64,000 nt of DNA from Lycocorax pyrrhopterus obiensis (Eukaryota > Chordata > Aves > Passeriformes > Paradisaeidae): contig JACSVZ010000011.1 in assembly GCA_014706295.1 (NCBI GenBank), forward strand, positions 1,944,663 to 2,008,662, in the 5' to 3' direction. Shown one piece after another: positions 46,213 to 57,800 of this stretch. The stretch's first letter is position 1. Each line of letters begins with the position of its first letter. The position numbers and the translations under genes are program-made. The notes under the pieces are model-generated. The model did no database searches, was not told the DNA's origin, and saw nothing but the letters and a program-made list of their open reading frames with translations.

Positions 46213-48647
46213 GATTACATATATCTGTACATGTAGAAATAACTATTAGTATTATGTTATCATCTAACAAAAACCTCCTGAAGGCTTAAAAATTCGATAT
46301 GGCTGTTCATTCCTCATGGCAAAGCATTTGTCTCTTGCATATCTGAATGCTGAAAGTTTCATTACCAGTGTATGAATTTGCTCCTTTAGACTCTTTAAAA
46401 GAAAAAAAAATCATCAATGTTGAACTCTTTGGAACAAGCTTTGTTTTGTTTTACAGTGTTGCTAGCATATTGTGAAATATCATGTCATATTAACTGGGTT
46501 TTTTCTGGGTGGCTCGCTTAAAGGCAATAGGACAAAATGCATTGTGGGCTGAACTTTAAGTAGTTTAAAATCTTTTTTTTCCCTATGAGCAGTAGCTGTC
46601 ACCAACGCCCAGTGATGCAGCAGTTCATTTGGGATGCTCCAGGGATGGCTGGCAGTGATTGGCTTCCTGCTTTCCTACCCCGGCATCACAAACTGGGTCA
46701 GATCCCGCTCAGGCTCCGTGTGCCCGGCTCAGCCGTCAGTCCTGTGTGCGGGGCTGGGACAAGGCAGCGTGGCAAGGAACTGCTTGCAGCTGCCTGGCCA
46801 TGGATCCAGAGACAGAGCAGGGCCTGCAAAACCACAACTGTCAGAGCCCAGATGGGTCTTGCTGGTTCTTACAACACAGGATGGGATCCAGAGATGTTGG
46901 GAACTGCTGGAAAGTACCTGCACACCCTGTCAGGCAGCCATGCATGTGGTTAATTTCTGCTAATTTCTGCTCTCACAATGTGGAGAGACTGGGAGGTTTT
47001 GTATCTCTGTGTAAGGCATTCCTTGATGAGATTTTTTCAGAGCCTTTACTCTGGAATCTGCAGTCCTGGTTGTACTTTTTTTAGCTACAATATTTATTGA
47101 AACTCACCTGCACTGAGCAATATGCAACCTGTACAATTTGGGGTACAATAGGTGTCAGTCCCTTGGGAACTTGGGAAAGCTGGGAAGGATGGAGAATTAG
47201 CAGATCCAGTTGCTTATTATTAAGCTCCCACAGCTGAATTCTCCATAACTTGCGCAGGGGAGGTATCATGGGTAATTCTTTTAGGGTAGTCTGTCCTTTC
47301 CAGGTGCTGGGAAAGATGGGAAACATGATGCAAAGGAGATGCAGATTTGCATATTGCCCTTGTAATTCCAAGTTTTCCAGGTCTCCTTCCAGTTGCTTTC
47401 TTACATTGGACCAGGAAGGACAAGAGACTCTGAGAGCACCTGCATGACAAAGGAGCCTTGGCGTGAGGATGCAGCACAGAGGGAATATTTTACAGGAATA
47501 CTTTGCTGCCATTTTTCCAGTCCTAGTCAAAGGCTCTGCAGTCTCTCCATATTTATTGCATGTTTTAATATACATTATTTAGAGTTTTTCCTGACCTTCG
47601 TCCTTGGCTCTGAACCACGTTGCCTAATTTTGTGCAGATGGACACAAACGCTTGCCCTGCAGATGTAAAATGTGGCTCTGAGATTTTCTGGGTGTGACTG
47701 CTCAGGCACTGGGGTGAGAAGGGTCCATAGACCTTCCAAGTCTCAGAGGCTTTTGAAGGATCTCCCAGAGCTGACCTGGGTATCTCCACTCTGTCACTGG
47801 AAGTTCATGGATTAAACACAGGTCTGAACAGGGATGTGCCATCATTCATCAAGTTGGCCAAGAATATTTCCCTGTTTGAATGTCCGGTGCCCCACCCCAG
47901 TTTGGGAAGAAGCATTCCCAGTCTCCTCTTTTCCAGTTATTCCTCAGCTTTTTGTGTCTGGAGATCTTAAATCTGTTCCATGCATCCCTATGTGAATCCA
48001 GCTGCAGCAGTGTGAGGTAGATGGAGACCTCAAATCTCAGTCAAATCCTTCTATCCACTCACCCTGGGGCAGTGCAGATTTTTATTTTTAGTGCAGGGAA
48101 AACTGAAGCTCCATATTATATCCCCTTGAAGAAAGCATTTGAATTCCTAAACGAGTGCTGTGTTTGAGGCATAATCCGCAGCTATTCTGATTATTTTGTA
48201 TTTCCCTTTCAAACGGAAGGTGGGAATTAGGGGTGCTGCAGTCTTTGAGTGGAAGAGAGTTGAATTTTGGCTTTGTGCATTGTGAAACAGAGGATTTCTG
48301 TGACAGCCATTTATACAAATGGGCCAAGACATATCAGAGGCTGATGTAAGTGCTGCTGATGCTCGAGCCTTGTCAGGTTTGTGCCTCCTGATCTTCACTA
48401 CAAAGAAATCGTGCAAACATGTCACTTTATCACTTTGAGGAGTTAATTTGTCATCTAGGATGTTTTTAATCTCTGAGAGCATAACCATTTCCGAATTGTT
48501 TGTTTTATAGCTGTGCTCTGAAAGAGAGATGTTGCCTGCTTTGATGTGCCTGTTGCTCTCGCCACAGGCAAGGAAAGAACATCAGAGAGCAAAATATTTA
48601 CGGTGCACGAGGGTCCTGCTGACCACTCGGCTGGGGAAGGGCTTGCT
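46213..48647. other. Unique noncoding stretch
   Basis: No recognised repeat or gene. Open frames of 122-164 codons (46585-47084 plus in three registers, 47081-47575 minus) are unassigned. The 164-codon minus frame is Leu-rich but has no recognisable domain and is within chance length. Confidence 0.4.
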
Positions 48648-49046
48648 GTGGCCAGGGCAGTGGTCACACAGTGGCCAGGGTGGTGGTCACTCTGTGGCTG
48701 GAGCAGCGGTCACACAGTGGCCAGGGCAGGGATCACAGTGTGGCCAGGACAGTGGTCACGCTGGCCAGAGCAGTAGACACACAGTGGCTGGAGCATTGGT
48801 CACACAGTGGCCAGGGCAGTGGTCATGCAGTGGCCAGGCAGTGGTCAGGCAATCATCACACAGTGGCCAGAGCAGTGATCACCCTGTGGCTGAAGCAGTG
48901 GTCACACTGTAGCCAGGGCAGTGGTCATCCAGTGTTCAGGGCAGTGGTCACTCCATGTCCAGGGCAGTGGTCACCCAGTGTCCAGGGCAGTGGTCACCCT
49001 GTGGCTGGAGCATTGGTCACCCAGTGTCCAGGGCAGTGGTCACCCT
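48648..49046. repeat. 23-bp minisatellite, about 17 units
   Basis: Seventeen near-tandem units based on GTGGCCAGGGCAGTGGTCAC plus three variable bases (ACA, CCA or CCT). Fifteen are exactly 23 bp; one is 21 bp (48763-48783) and one 33 bp (48830-48862) with an internal partial duplication. The variant GTGGCTGGAGCATTGGTCAC recurs at 48784 and 49001. Units in the distal half (from 48932) switch mostly to GTGTCC starts. Because 23 is not a multiple of three, the Gly/His/Ser/Gln-rich open frames (up to 155 codons) change register each unit and are artefacts. Confidence 0.96.
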
Positions 49047-51729
49047 GTGGCTGTGCCAATGCCACTCCCGCGTGTCCCCACCCAGCCCCGTGTCCCAGGG
49101 GGGTTCCCAGGCCCTGCCTGGGTTGGTTTCTGAGGTGAAAAGGGGGGATTTTGGCTCATGTGCAGTGCCTGCCCCTCCCCAGGTGAGCTCAGAGAGCTTC
49201 TGACAGCTGCAGTCATTTATTATGGAAAGTGTTCCGAGTCGTGGATTTTTGGCAGGTTCCTGATCTTTGCTTTCCTTTTCCTGCCTGGGAAAGAGGCAGG
49301 GGAGATGTGGCTGCTGAAGGCTCGGTCTCTGTAGTGTGGGAATTATTGCTCAGTTAAATAATTTAACAATCATTCTGTTCTTTCTTTTCTGTCCAAAACT
49401 AAATTCCAATTGAAAAATTACTGGCATTTTTCTCCTCAGAGTGTGAGCACTTACCATCTAAGGTATCCAAATGAAAGGAGCTTGGTGGCTCCATTCTCTT
49501 TGCACCAGCTCTATCCAGGTATTCTATGGATCCTGATTTCACCACTACCCTGAGCACTTGTATTTTTAAAGATATTTTTTCTCTTTTTCTTCTCTTTTTT
49601 CCTTTTCTTTCCTTTAAATTTTTTTTGGTTGGTCTGGAGATGCCCAGGAGCCACTGTATATTTAATGTGACAAAAATTTTTAAATGCAATTTCTGTTTTT
49701 AACTCTCTCTGTATTTCGGTATACATACATAGAAGTATAAATAGAACACTCTTGTTAACTTATTTATGAGGGTTGGAATATTGGGATCATCAATATCATA
49801 CTGCAATAGTTAAAGGTTTCATCAAGATAAAAAATTTAAAGGGAAAACTAGCTTTGGGCACAGCTTGGTTAGTGCAGTAATAAAAATTTTCAAGTGGAAC
49901 TGACGGAGGTCAGAAGCATAAGCCTGAGAGGGAAGAGCCCCAGTGATGTAGGAAAAAGGCAAACATGGCAACATATGGGTATTATATGGCCAGTGGAAGG
50001 AAGGATGAGGAGGAAGGAGATTGTTAAATGTCCATGTTTCAGTACAAAGCCCATGTAGAGTAACCTGGAAGTAGTGGCAGTTTGAAACTGCATTTTACCT
50101 GGTTTGCTGGTAAATCTTTGGAACAACTGGGTGGCATTTTCCCCCAGGAGCTGCAGTAGCTGCTCTGAGAGATGCCAGCGGGCAAAGGAAATTTGCCTGG
50201 AAGGAATGTGCTGCCTTAGATCCCCAGTGACATTCAGAAACTCATGGAAGGGCTGAGGATTTCCCAAAGCTCAGCACTCCTTGGCGAGGTCACCAGGAGA
50301 CTCTGGGGGTCTGTTGGGACAGGATGTGACAGCACAGAGCAAAGTTCTCCCTTTGCATGTTTGATCCCCAAAGCTGTGCTGACAGTCCGTCACTGCCCGC
50401 CTGTGCTTGCTGCCTGTGTAAACAACCCAGGCCACAAACCTCAGACCCAAAGTGCTCAAAGATAGGAACCTGCAGGATTTTCTGCCTAAGAAACTCTAGG
50501 AATAAGTCAAAACCAGTATTTTTCCTACCTAAAATTTGACAGTAGCATATAATTAAATATATATGTGAACACACACTATCACATATGTGTGTGAAAATCA
50601 GGCTGCACTGCTCAGCTTGAGGAACAAAGCTCAGGGATGTGTTTTCCAACACTCAGTGCTGGGCATTGTTTAGTTTTAGAGAGCTGGAAGTGTTTGATTT
50701 TTTGTGTTGGGTAATCAGCTGGGGTTTTTTCCCCTTCCTGCCAGCTCGTGGTAGTATCCCATAGGATAGAATCCGCTGGAGCCCCTCAGAGCTCTGTGTG
50801 CAGCACAAATCCTCTGTACCCTGAGCAGGCCAGCAGAGTGCCTGTCCCTCCCCAGGACACGCTGCTCCCGTGGGTGGGATCTGGTGCAGGATGCCCAGCT
50901 GGGCACTGGGATCCCTGACTGGCTCTGCAGACAGTTTTTGGTTGGATTGGCAGAGGATCCTTAAGATCCTGGCGCAGCAGTCAGAAAAGAACAGGTTTGC
51001 CTGTGCACAAGTCAAAAATCTGGGTGCAAACAGTCAGTCTGTGCTTACACGTTCCCCCAGGAACAGGGATATGTGTGATTCTGTATGTGCATTGCTTGTG
51101 CATAATTGCCTGGGTGAAAACCCTGCCATTTAAAATTCCCCTGCTGGGGAGCAATGCGGACTATTTCAGGGCCCCACATCAGAAGCAGTTATTTGGTGTA
51201 GGGTCCTTTTGTTATCTTCCTGATTGCTCGCTCTGATAGCTGAGGCTTTATTCAGTGGCTGTGAACATGAAAAACCTCTCTATGATAACCACTCTGTTTT
51301 GTCCTGATTGAATTTATGATGCTGTGGTCATCATTCAGTGGAAATCAAGAGCTGGGAGTAGTGGTTTCACATCAGTACAGCCAAATCACTGCTTAAAACT
51401 GGAGTTATAATCCTTTAAATTTAATTTTGTGGGCAAATTGCAGTTGCCAGCTCCTCAATTTGATTGGTTCCAAAAACATAAGAAATGGAAAATGCCAGGA
51501 GGCATCAGTCCTGTAAATATATTAGTGCCATCTGGAGTGGAGTGACCTTGGGCATTTCGCTTGGCCTCAGTATCTTATTGCTGAAAGTAATTCAGCTATT
51601 AATACTTGGTTGAGTTTGTGCCTCTGACTACACAGAACTCGATCTTTACCTCTCACTCAAAGAGGAGGTGACATCTAATTTAATAAGTTATTAAATGTGC
51701 ATTATAATAATTTGTTGGTTTTCTTACAG
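49047..51729. other. Unique noncoding stretch
   Basis: GC-rich immediately after the minisatellite, then AT-rich. A pyrimidine tract (C/T only apart from ends) lies at about 49574-49615. Frames of 120-125 codons on the minus strand (49890-50267, 50290-50652, 50653-51015) show no known domain. No gene recognised. Confidence 0.45.
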
Positions 51730-51894
51730 AAAGAGAGCAAGCAAATAAATACAGATTGTTTTGAAATCCACCGTGTGGTGCAGAACAGGAAAGAGAACAA
51801 GATTTCTGGGTTTTGTGACAGCCTCAGTGAAGCACAACAACTAATTTTAGAGATACCTGCCTTTGAGCTATTTTTTATCACATTTCAAAAATAA
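51730..51894 (+). other. Terminal-exon-like interval
   Basis: The acceptor GGTTTTCTTACAG ends at 51729. The frame continuing from it stays open for 54 codons (starting Lys-Glu-Ser-Lys-Gln) and ends at a TAA lying inside AATAAA (51890-51895), followed by an A run. That layout would suit a last exon with an overlapping poly(A) signal, but it could also be coincidence. I do not recognise the peptide. Confidence 0.18.
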
Positions 51895-54019
51895 AAAAAA
51901 AAATCTGCTTGTACCTTAAATCATTATCAAGTTTTGGGGAAACAATTTCTAGATTAAAATTACTTCAGGACTGGTGAAATGTTACACTGTTGATACTGGG
52001 CCCAGTGAAAATGCTGGGAATAACTCTATTGATTTGAAGTGAGCTAAAATTTCAGGGGCTTCACAAGGTAATTTACATCAGTGAGGTGAAGAGAACCAAA
52101 CCTTTGGCTCACTGGAGGTTGTGTGTGGTCCAAACCTCACTGTATCCCACCTGCAGCTGATTTATCCCTGGATATTGAGGGACGGGCTCATTAACGTCAG
52201 TAACATCCTGCTCCTGTCGTAACATTAGAGGGGCCCGTAAGGGAATGGGTTTTAGGTTGTAAGGGAAAATGATCAGGTCTTACAGCAGCTGCCTTCTTGC
52301 CAACAGAGTTGTTCATTTTAACAGCCAGAGTGTTTTACAGACCTCTGCACACAAAGCAGATTAATAGCTGGGAACACAGGAACCTGGAGTAAATTAGTAA
52401 TGATCAGAATCGTGGCATTGCCTGGTGTATGGCAAGGTCTGAGGTCTCACCAGTCATGGTTGGAGTCTCTCTCAAGGTGTGTACATCTGACATGGCTTTT
52501 GGGAAAGCCTTTTAAAATAATGTTCCTCCAAAGCAGTGAGATATCGGTGAGTATTTCAAATATGAAATGGACACTGAGGGAAATTATCAGAAGGCTTTGG
52601 AGCACTCTAGAGTTAAGTTCCCGTGCAGTTAGAATAAAAGCAATGTTTTCTGTATAATATGCTTGCTTAGCCTTGTTCATGAACTCAAATAAACCTTTTT
52701 CTACGTGAGGCTGATGTGCAAGTCCTTGGGAAGGTGAGAGCCTGGTCTGCTCCCCTGTGCAGCCCTCTGCACGAGGCAGGAATAGAGCCCAGAGCCTGTG
52801 CTGAGCCACTGGGGCTGGAAAATACAATCAGTACATAAAACCAGCAGAAAGCAAAGGCTGAAATGTGAAGAAATATTAATTTTATAAACACCATTTGCTC
52901 AATGTGTGAAATAATTGAGAAACAAATTAGTGGCAAATTGCTGCAGCTGCCACATGAACTGCCCCGATGGAAGAAGGGCTGGAAGGATGGGTGGCCCTTG
53001 GTGGGGCAGCCTGGTTTGGATTGAGCGAAGGGTCAGGGGTCCCCCTGAGCTGAGTGGCAGATTTTCCATCAGACTGTCCCCACAGCCTGCTCTCTGTGCT
53101 GAATTTCACCTGTCAGAGTTACTTGTCACAGTAACATCTCTAATAGATGAAATTCAGAAAATGTGAAAGACAGGAATTACCAGTGTACAGATCTGCTGGT
53201 TGTTTTGGAGCAAGGCCTAAGCTCAGGCAGAATTCAGTGTCGGCTCTGCCAGGAAGTGGTACCACTGAGAGTTGGCTTTCAGGGAGTTTCAAAGCCTTAT
53301 CTCACTATTGCTTATGAAGCACTTGAGTCAATCAAATCCATACGAGCAAAAAATGCAACTACGTAAGTTATCCACGTCTTAGCAGTGACATTACAGCTAA
53401 AATCTGACCAAAGGTTGTTGTGCCAGGCTGGTCACTTGAAAAGGGGCAGTGTTTACCTGGGGATTGCTCACAGACCATGACAACTCTTTGTATTGCAGGT
53501 CCGCAAACCTTGAAACTGACAGAGAAGAGAGTAGTGTTTTTTAATGTAACTAATTGTACAGATAAAATTGAATTGTTGGGTGCCTCTCTTTAAGAACCAT
53601 AATGAAAATAGGCAAAAACATCAATGATTTCTTTTCCAGTCTCAGCTGGTCCTGGACAGAGGGGGTCATGCAAGTATACATTAATTTGTCCTTTAAAGGA
53701 TTGGTAAAAACCAAAAGGATCTGAGATCCAAGCAGATCCGCTACTGCTTTCTTAAAAGTTCCCCTTATCCATGTGTTATGTGCCTTGTGTTGGATTAAAT
53801 CTTCTCTATAAGGAAAAATGGGGTTCAAAATGAACTTTGAATAATCAGATGGTTGAATTTAATTGCAAATTTCCTTTAAACAAAGAATTATTCTGAATCC
53901 TGGTTTCATACACCATATTGTAACAAATACTTGTACTTGCATTATCAAAAGTCACTTAAAGAAGGATCAGTTATCACAGTTTGAGTGGTTAAAGGTTTTT
54001 CCTGCTTCCCCTCCACTAG
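51895..54019. other. Unique noncoding stretch with exon-like signals
   Basis: No recognised repeat. A possible exon is 53283-53362, with an acceptor at TTGGCTTTCAG and a consensus donor ACTAC|GTAAGT. Two of its three frames are open, one reading GVSKPYLTIAYEALESIKS; I do not recognise it. Confidence 0.35.
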
Positions 54020-54074
54020 GATGGACAGGAGGAGAATTTTGGCATATCTTTGGAATTCTGGAGTCTGTCATCTG
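54020..54074 (+). other. Exon-like interval open in all three frames
   Basis: A strong acceptor (pyrimidine-rich CCTGCTTCCCCTCCACTAG, ending 54019) and a strong donor (CTG|GTGAGT at 54075) bound 55 bp. No stop occurs in any of the three sense frames. I recognise none of the three peptides. Length 55 leaves a one-base phase shift. It may be a pseudo-exon, but it is the cleanest coding-exon candidate I found in the window. Confidence 0.2.
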
Positions 54075-54611
54075 GTGAGTCTTACTGATGTTCCTTACAA
54101 AATACAAGTTGGGAGCCATCCATTCTGAGTCAGCAATGCAATAACCAGCATGGAAACTGGCGGGGTTTGTATTTGGTTTTCTGCTTCCATCCAGACCATG
54201 AAAACTGAACACTTGGAATCACAGTGGTTTATTTGTTTTGCATTACCCAGAGCAATATGCATCAAAAAGATATGAAAATAATCTTCCCCTTGCCAGGACA
54301 GCCCTTACCCTTGTGAGGATCTCTCTCACAGTGTCCTTGCTGCTTCCATCCCGGTGGGGAAAAGTTGTGTCCTTGGATGGGGGTTGTGTTTGGCAGCAGG
54401 GCTGAGGTGGTGTCTCCCACCCACGCCCTTGGGGATTTAGAGCACGACAGCCCCTGGAGTGGCTTTGGTTCCTGTTCTCCCCGTGCTTCTCCAAGCCAAG
54501 GTGTTTAACACGCTGGGGAAGGCTGTTCACCGGCTCCAGGGGCATGCGGGCATTGCTGGCACCGCTGGGCTGGGTGGTGCTGGCTGCGGGCACTGCTCTG
54601 GGACCCAGCAC

Positions 54612-54650
54612 CCACAGCTGAGCCACAGCTGAGCCACAGCTGAGCCACAG
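54612..54650. repeat. 11-bp tandem repeat
   Basis: Three perfect CCACAGCTGAG units and a partial fourth. It contains CAGCTG E-box words at each unit. Confidence 0.92.
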
Positions 54651-54724
54651 CACGGCCAGGATGGCTCCAGTCAGGGGCAGGCATTGCTGAGCCGCCTGCT
54701 TTGCCTCCTGTGCTTGTGTTCTCA

Positions 54725-54750
54725 GAGCTGAGCTGAGCTGAGCTGAGCTG
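54725..54750. repeat. (GAGCT)n pentamer array
   Basis: Five perfect GAGCT units plus one base. It shares its core GAGCTGAG with the 11-bp array 75 bp upstream, so both may derive from the same slippage-prone sequence. Confidence 0.93.
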
Positions 54751-54872
54751 TCTGAGTCCCTGTGCCTGGATGGGAGAGCTGATGTTTTCATTCTCCGAGC
54801 ACTCGCTGAACCGGCATAAACAGCGAGCACAAGCACTCGCACGCCTGCCGAAGCTGGAGAACAGCAGTACAA

Positions 54873-57800
54873 ACTTCCACTTATGTGACACTTCAGAAAT
54901 GCGAGTTTGGGGCCTCAGATGGAGACAGACAGAACCGGCTAAAAAGTCATTCCCAAACCACAAACACTCCATTGAAGGAAGAGGAATAGACTTGGCAGAC
55001 AAAACAAACAATGCCGAGTGTGCTGTAAAGCCCAGCGCTTTTCTTTTTGTTTTTCAACTCGGCTGGAACACCACAGAGTGATTTATAGCGAGGATCTGTA
55101 GCTCTCACATCCCTGCCTTTTGCTCTCACAGCCAAACCTAAAGCAACCTTTTCCCCCAGCCTGCTTTCTCCATGTTGTTTTATCTGCTGCTGGCTTTCAT
55201 TGAGCTGGCACTGGCACTTTGCAGAAATGTGGAAGTTCCTCTGGAACAATCTTTTTTAACTCTTTAAGATCTGTCTGTGCAGCAAAGTTGTTTCCCTTGT
55301 ATGCCTCTCCTTCTAGAAACTGTATTCCAGCATAAGTGATTAATTCAGACTGGAGTTAATTATCCTGGGGAAAAAAAACAACCCCTAAAATTCCTTTAGT
55401 GTGCTATGTTTATACTGGGGCTTAGACCAGACCAGCACAGCAGAATTGGCAGGATAGAATCAGGAGTGATGGGAAGCTTCCCGTGCAGACAAAGCTCAGA
55501 CACGTGGCCCAGATGCCAGGATTTACAGACACTCCCGGCAGCCAGAAGAAAGCACGTTCCCCAGGCACTGCCAAGTTCCACACACGCTGGAATCCGAGGC
55601 TTCCCCTGCCTCAACAGGGCTTTTCTTTAATGAAACCATCTCCTCTGCCAGGTTTTCTGCTGGAGAGGCACCTGTGGGGAGCAGGGCAGTGCTGGGCTGG
55701 TTTTTCTGGGCTCCAGAGGCCACCGAGCATCGAGCCAGTGCACAGAGGCCGCAGAGTTTGAGTTATGGCTTCTCAAACTCGGGGAGCAGGAAGCTCCTTT
55801 GCAATGTCTCAGGTAAAGAGCAGTGCAGCAGAGCTCGTTACGTTGATGGTCCTTTACTCTGACATTTTGATTTAGTTTAAAATTCTGTTTAAACTTTACT
55901 TCTAGATAGTAGTGCTTAAATTTTTTATTGGCAGGCTGCTTGGAACTAGTCCACCCAATTTGTTTTCCTTCTGTGGATTGGCTGACAAAAACACAAAAGT
56001 AAACAGTATCTTGGAAATCCTCTCTGAAACTTTAATGAACCTGGGGACTGACAGAGGAATGGTTTCTCTGGGAGAATTCATCTTTGGTAGTTCCACACCT
56101 TCTTTCTTGCTTGGAAGTTGAGTCAACCTACCGAAACCATCAAGATTAAGTGTCCCATATTTAGGTAACCTTTGTAGGGTCTGGAAAGTCTAATCAAAAT
56201 GGTGCATTTTTGTAAATGTCTTTTTTGCTGGTGGCCTTTTAAAACAATGTCTACATGTGCACTGTAACTCCTGCAGAGTTAAAAATCAAAGTCTCTTACA
56301 AATGTTGAGGGTGGTTTCAGTAATTCTTGCAGTCTGCAGTTATCACAGATTTAGCTATACTGTGTTGAATATTAAAGACAAGAATTGTTATTTCTGCCTA
56401 AGTGAAATATGTTAAAACTCCACTATTAGGTCAATTTAGTGATTGTAAGGAATGACACCAGCGTAAACTTGGTCCCTTCTAAATTGCAAAGGATGTAATT
56501 TTCTCCTGAGGTAGGGGCTGTGTAATCAGATATTCAGGTGTTTTGTAATTTGTTCAAAACACTTGAAGCCTGAGAATGGAACACTCAAATCTGATATAGG
56601 GACAATTTTACAAATACACTCTAAATTGAAGGTTGTTGTTGTAGAGAAGAAAGAATTAACTGCTCAAAGGAATCGTACTGATCTTCAGAAGTTTGTATTT
56701 TATCTGAAGAGTTATTACCTTGAAATTAATTTTGTTAAATAGACTTTGGTCTTTAAAGTGCTTCACATTTATGCTAATAAAAAGCATAACTTTTAAACTT
56801 ACAAAATGCAAACCTGCTTTAAGCATTAGTCTCTCCTGAGCTGCTCTGTGTAATCCTATAGGCAGGGAATTTCTAAAACAAATACCTGGGAAGGAGCAGC
56901 CCTTTTTGACAGGCACATTTGTGAGGCACCAAGGCAGTTCTTTGAGAAATTTCCTCTGAATTAAGTTCAGCTGTTCTCACTGCAGGGAGATTTCATTATT
57001 CATTTAACTCTTTTGGGAACAAAGGTACAGATCTAAAAATCCTTCCCCTGAAAGATGCTGAACTCCCTCAAATGTCTTTGCTTATTATGTATCACTAGAT
57101 CAGCCCTCCAACTTTAACACAGAGGACCAAATCTATCCTGTGTGTGAGCCTTTCAAATTCAGGGAAGCTATGCTGAGGGTGAACTTGGCTATCAACAACT
57201 TCTTAGATCTAAATATCAGGGTCATTGCTTAGATCCTTTGGTCCTTGATGTAGGTGTCTTTCAGCTCATGAAAGGAGCGGGGCTATTTAAATATTCAGGG
57301 AACAAGCAGTGCCTGTGAGAGCAGCAAGAGGCTTCTTCCTTTCAGTGCTAAAGAGCCCAGAAGTTCCAAATGTAGGGAAGGGATGGAGGAGAAAAACCTG
57401 CTGTGGAAGAGGTAAAAAAGGCAGAATGCAAAGACAGACATTTCAGGAGGACAAAAGGAAAAAATATCAGAAGTGCCTATTACTTAAAATCTAGAAAAAT
57501 TACTTTTTCTTGAAATAGCAAATTGTAAAATGGTGCAGTAATGCAAAATCCCAAAGCTTCACCTGGTCACTGTGGCCCCGTTTCTGGTTAGAAGGAGCCA
57601 GAACTCATTTTCATACTGTTCAAACCTGAGTTGGTTTTTTGGTTCTTTTCACTTCCCCTTCTCCTCAAGGATGCTTCAAGTTATGGGTTTAGTTCTGGTA
57701 TTTACACACAAGTTTTGGAAAAAGAAAGAATCAAGGTCATATTCTTCCTTTCATTATCAAATTATTATTCCTGTGGCTTCCTACACCTTTGGCTGAGCGG

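Larger units (their letters stand above)
54243..54872 (-). other. Unassigned 209-codon open frame in GC-rich patch
   Basis: The longest frame not mainly made of a known dispersed repeat. It crosses the GAGCT and 11-bp arrays, which help keep it open (Ala/Gln/Ser-rich part). A second 168-codon frame overlaps in another register (54505-55011). No domain or signal sequence is recognisable. Probably a composition effect of the GC-rich patch. Confidence 0.12.

Noticed and set aside
47081..47575. 164-codon Leu-rich minus-strand frame, considered as a viral or cellular remnant
   Set aside because: No recognisable domain, no flanking LTR or splice support, and a rough chance estimate gives a few frames of this length in the window.
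54725..54750. GAGCT array resembling immunoglobulin switch-region pentamers
   Set aside because: Only five units, no immunoglobulin constant-region sequence nearby, and a simple slippage origin is enough.
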